From Candidatus Brevibacterium intestinigallinarum (GTDB lineage Bacteria; Actinomycetota; Actinomycetes; Actinomycetales; Brevibacteriaceae), in contig DWZY01000331.1 in assembly GCA_019117325.1 (NCBI GenBank), positions 1 through 6,108 on the forward strand: 6,108 nucleotides of DNA, read 5' to 3'. Below the pieces are notes generated by a model that did not search any database, was not told where the DNA came from, and worked only from the letters and a program-made list of their open reading frames with translations. The translations under genes were made by a program, and so were the position numbers. Shown in pieces: positions 6,082 through 6,108 of this stretch (position 1 is its first letter; every line of letters starts with the position of its first letter).

Positions 6082-6108
6082 ATGGCCGACCACTACTTCA
6101 GCGCGACT
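6082..6108 (+). CDS. N-terminus of a probable class I SAM-dependent methyltransferase (RsmC-like), cut by right edge
   Basis: Only nine codons are present: MADHYFSAT. An N-terminus of the type -DHYFSA- is typical of actinobacterial RsmC-like class I methyltransferases that are often encoded divergently from hflX. No catalytic motif lies inside the window, so the assignment rests on this short signature and recalled synteny. It is divergent from hflX, separated by 56 nt, and probably translated from a leaderless or very short-leader mRNA, as no SD is visible. Confidence 0.45.

Overview
The window is high-GC DNA with actinobacterial gene order and protein sequences. It most resembles Micrococcales (Actinomycetota), perhaps a Brachybacterium- or Dermabacter-like genus, but the genus is a guess. 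Coding density is high, starts are ATG or GTG, and the LexA-type half-sites are of the TCGAAC/GTTCGA class used by Gram-positive bacteria. All complete genes are chromosomal housekeeping or stress genes. I see no tRNA, rRNA, insertion sequence, CRISPR array or phage gene.

Layout, left to right: (1) positions 1-913, minus strand, the first 304 codons of histidinol-phosphate aminotransferase (hisC), cut by the left edge. (2) 923-1315, minus strand, a 130-residue single-pass membrane protein with one LysM domain, 9 nt upstream of hisC. (3) 1316-1569, a divergent control region with several LexA (SOS) half-sites. (4) 1570-2322, plus strand, lexA. (5) 2323-2399, a short convergent gap with a perfect 14-bp terminator hairpin. 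(6) 2400-4403, minus strand, a DinG/XPD-family iron-sulfur DNA helicase. (7) 4400-6025, minus strand, the ribosome-associated GTPase gene hflX, overlapping dinG by 4 nt (ATGA). (8) 6082 onward, plus strand, the first nine codons of a gene that is probably a methyltransferase.

Functional theme: the centre is a DNA-damage module. LexA represses itself and, through shared boxes, very probably the divergent LysM gene. That gene has the size, topology and position of the SOS cell-division inhibitors YneA (Bacillus), DivS (Corynebacterium) and Rv2719c/ChiZ (Mycobacterium). On damage, LexA self-cleaves and division would pause during repair. The helicase fits the repair theme but appears to be driven by the hflX promoter, where I see no LexA box. 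hisC appears to be co-transcribed behind the LysM gene, so a biosynthetic gene may lie under partial SOS control.

I found no previously undescribed system. The points most worth checking are the arrangement of SOS half-sites (including one pair with a 5-bp spacer), the AT-hook-like N-terminus of LexA, the coupling of hisC to the SOS gene, and the acidic, partly repetitive tail of HflX.
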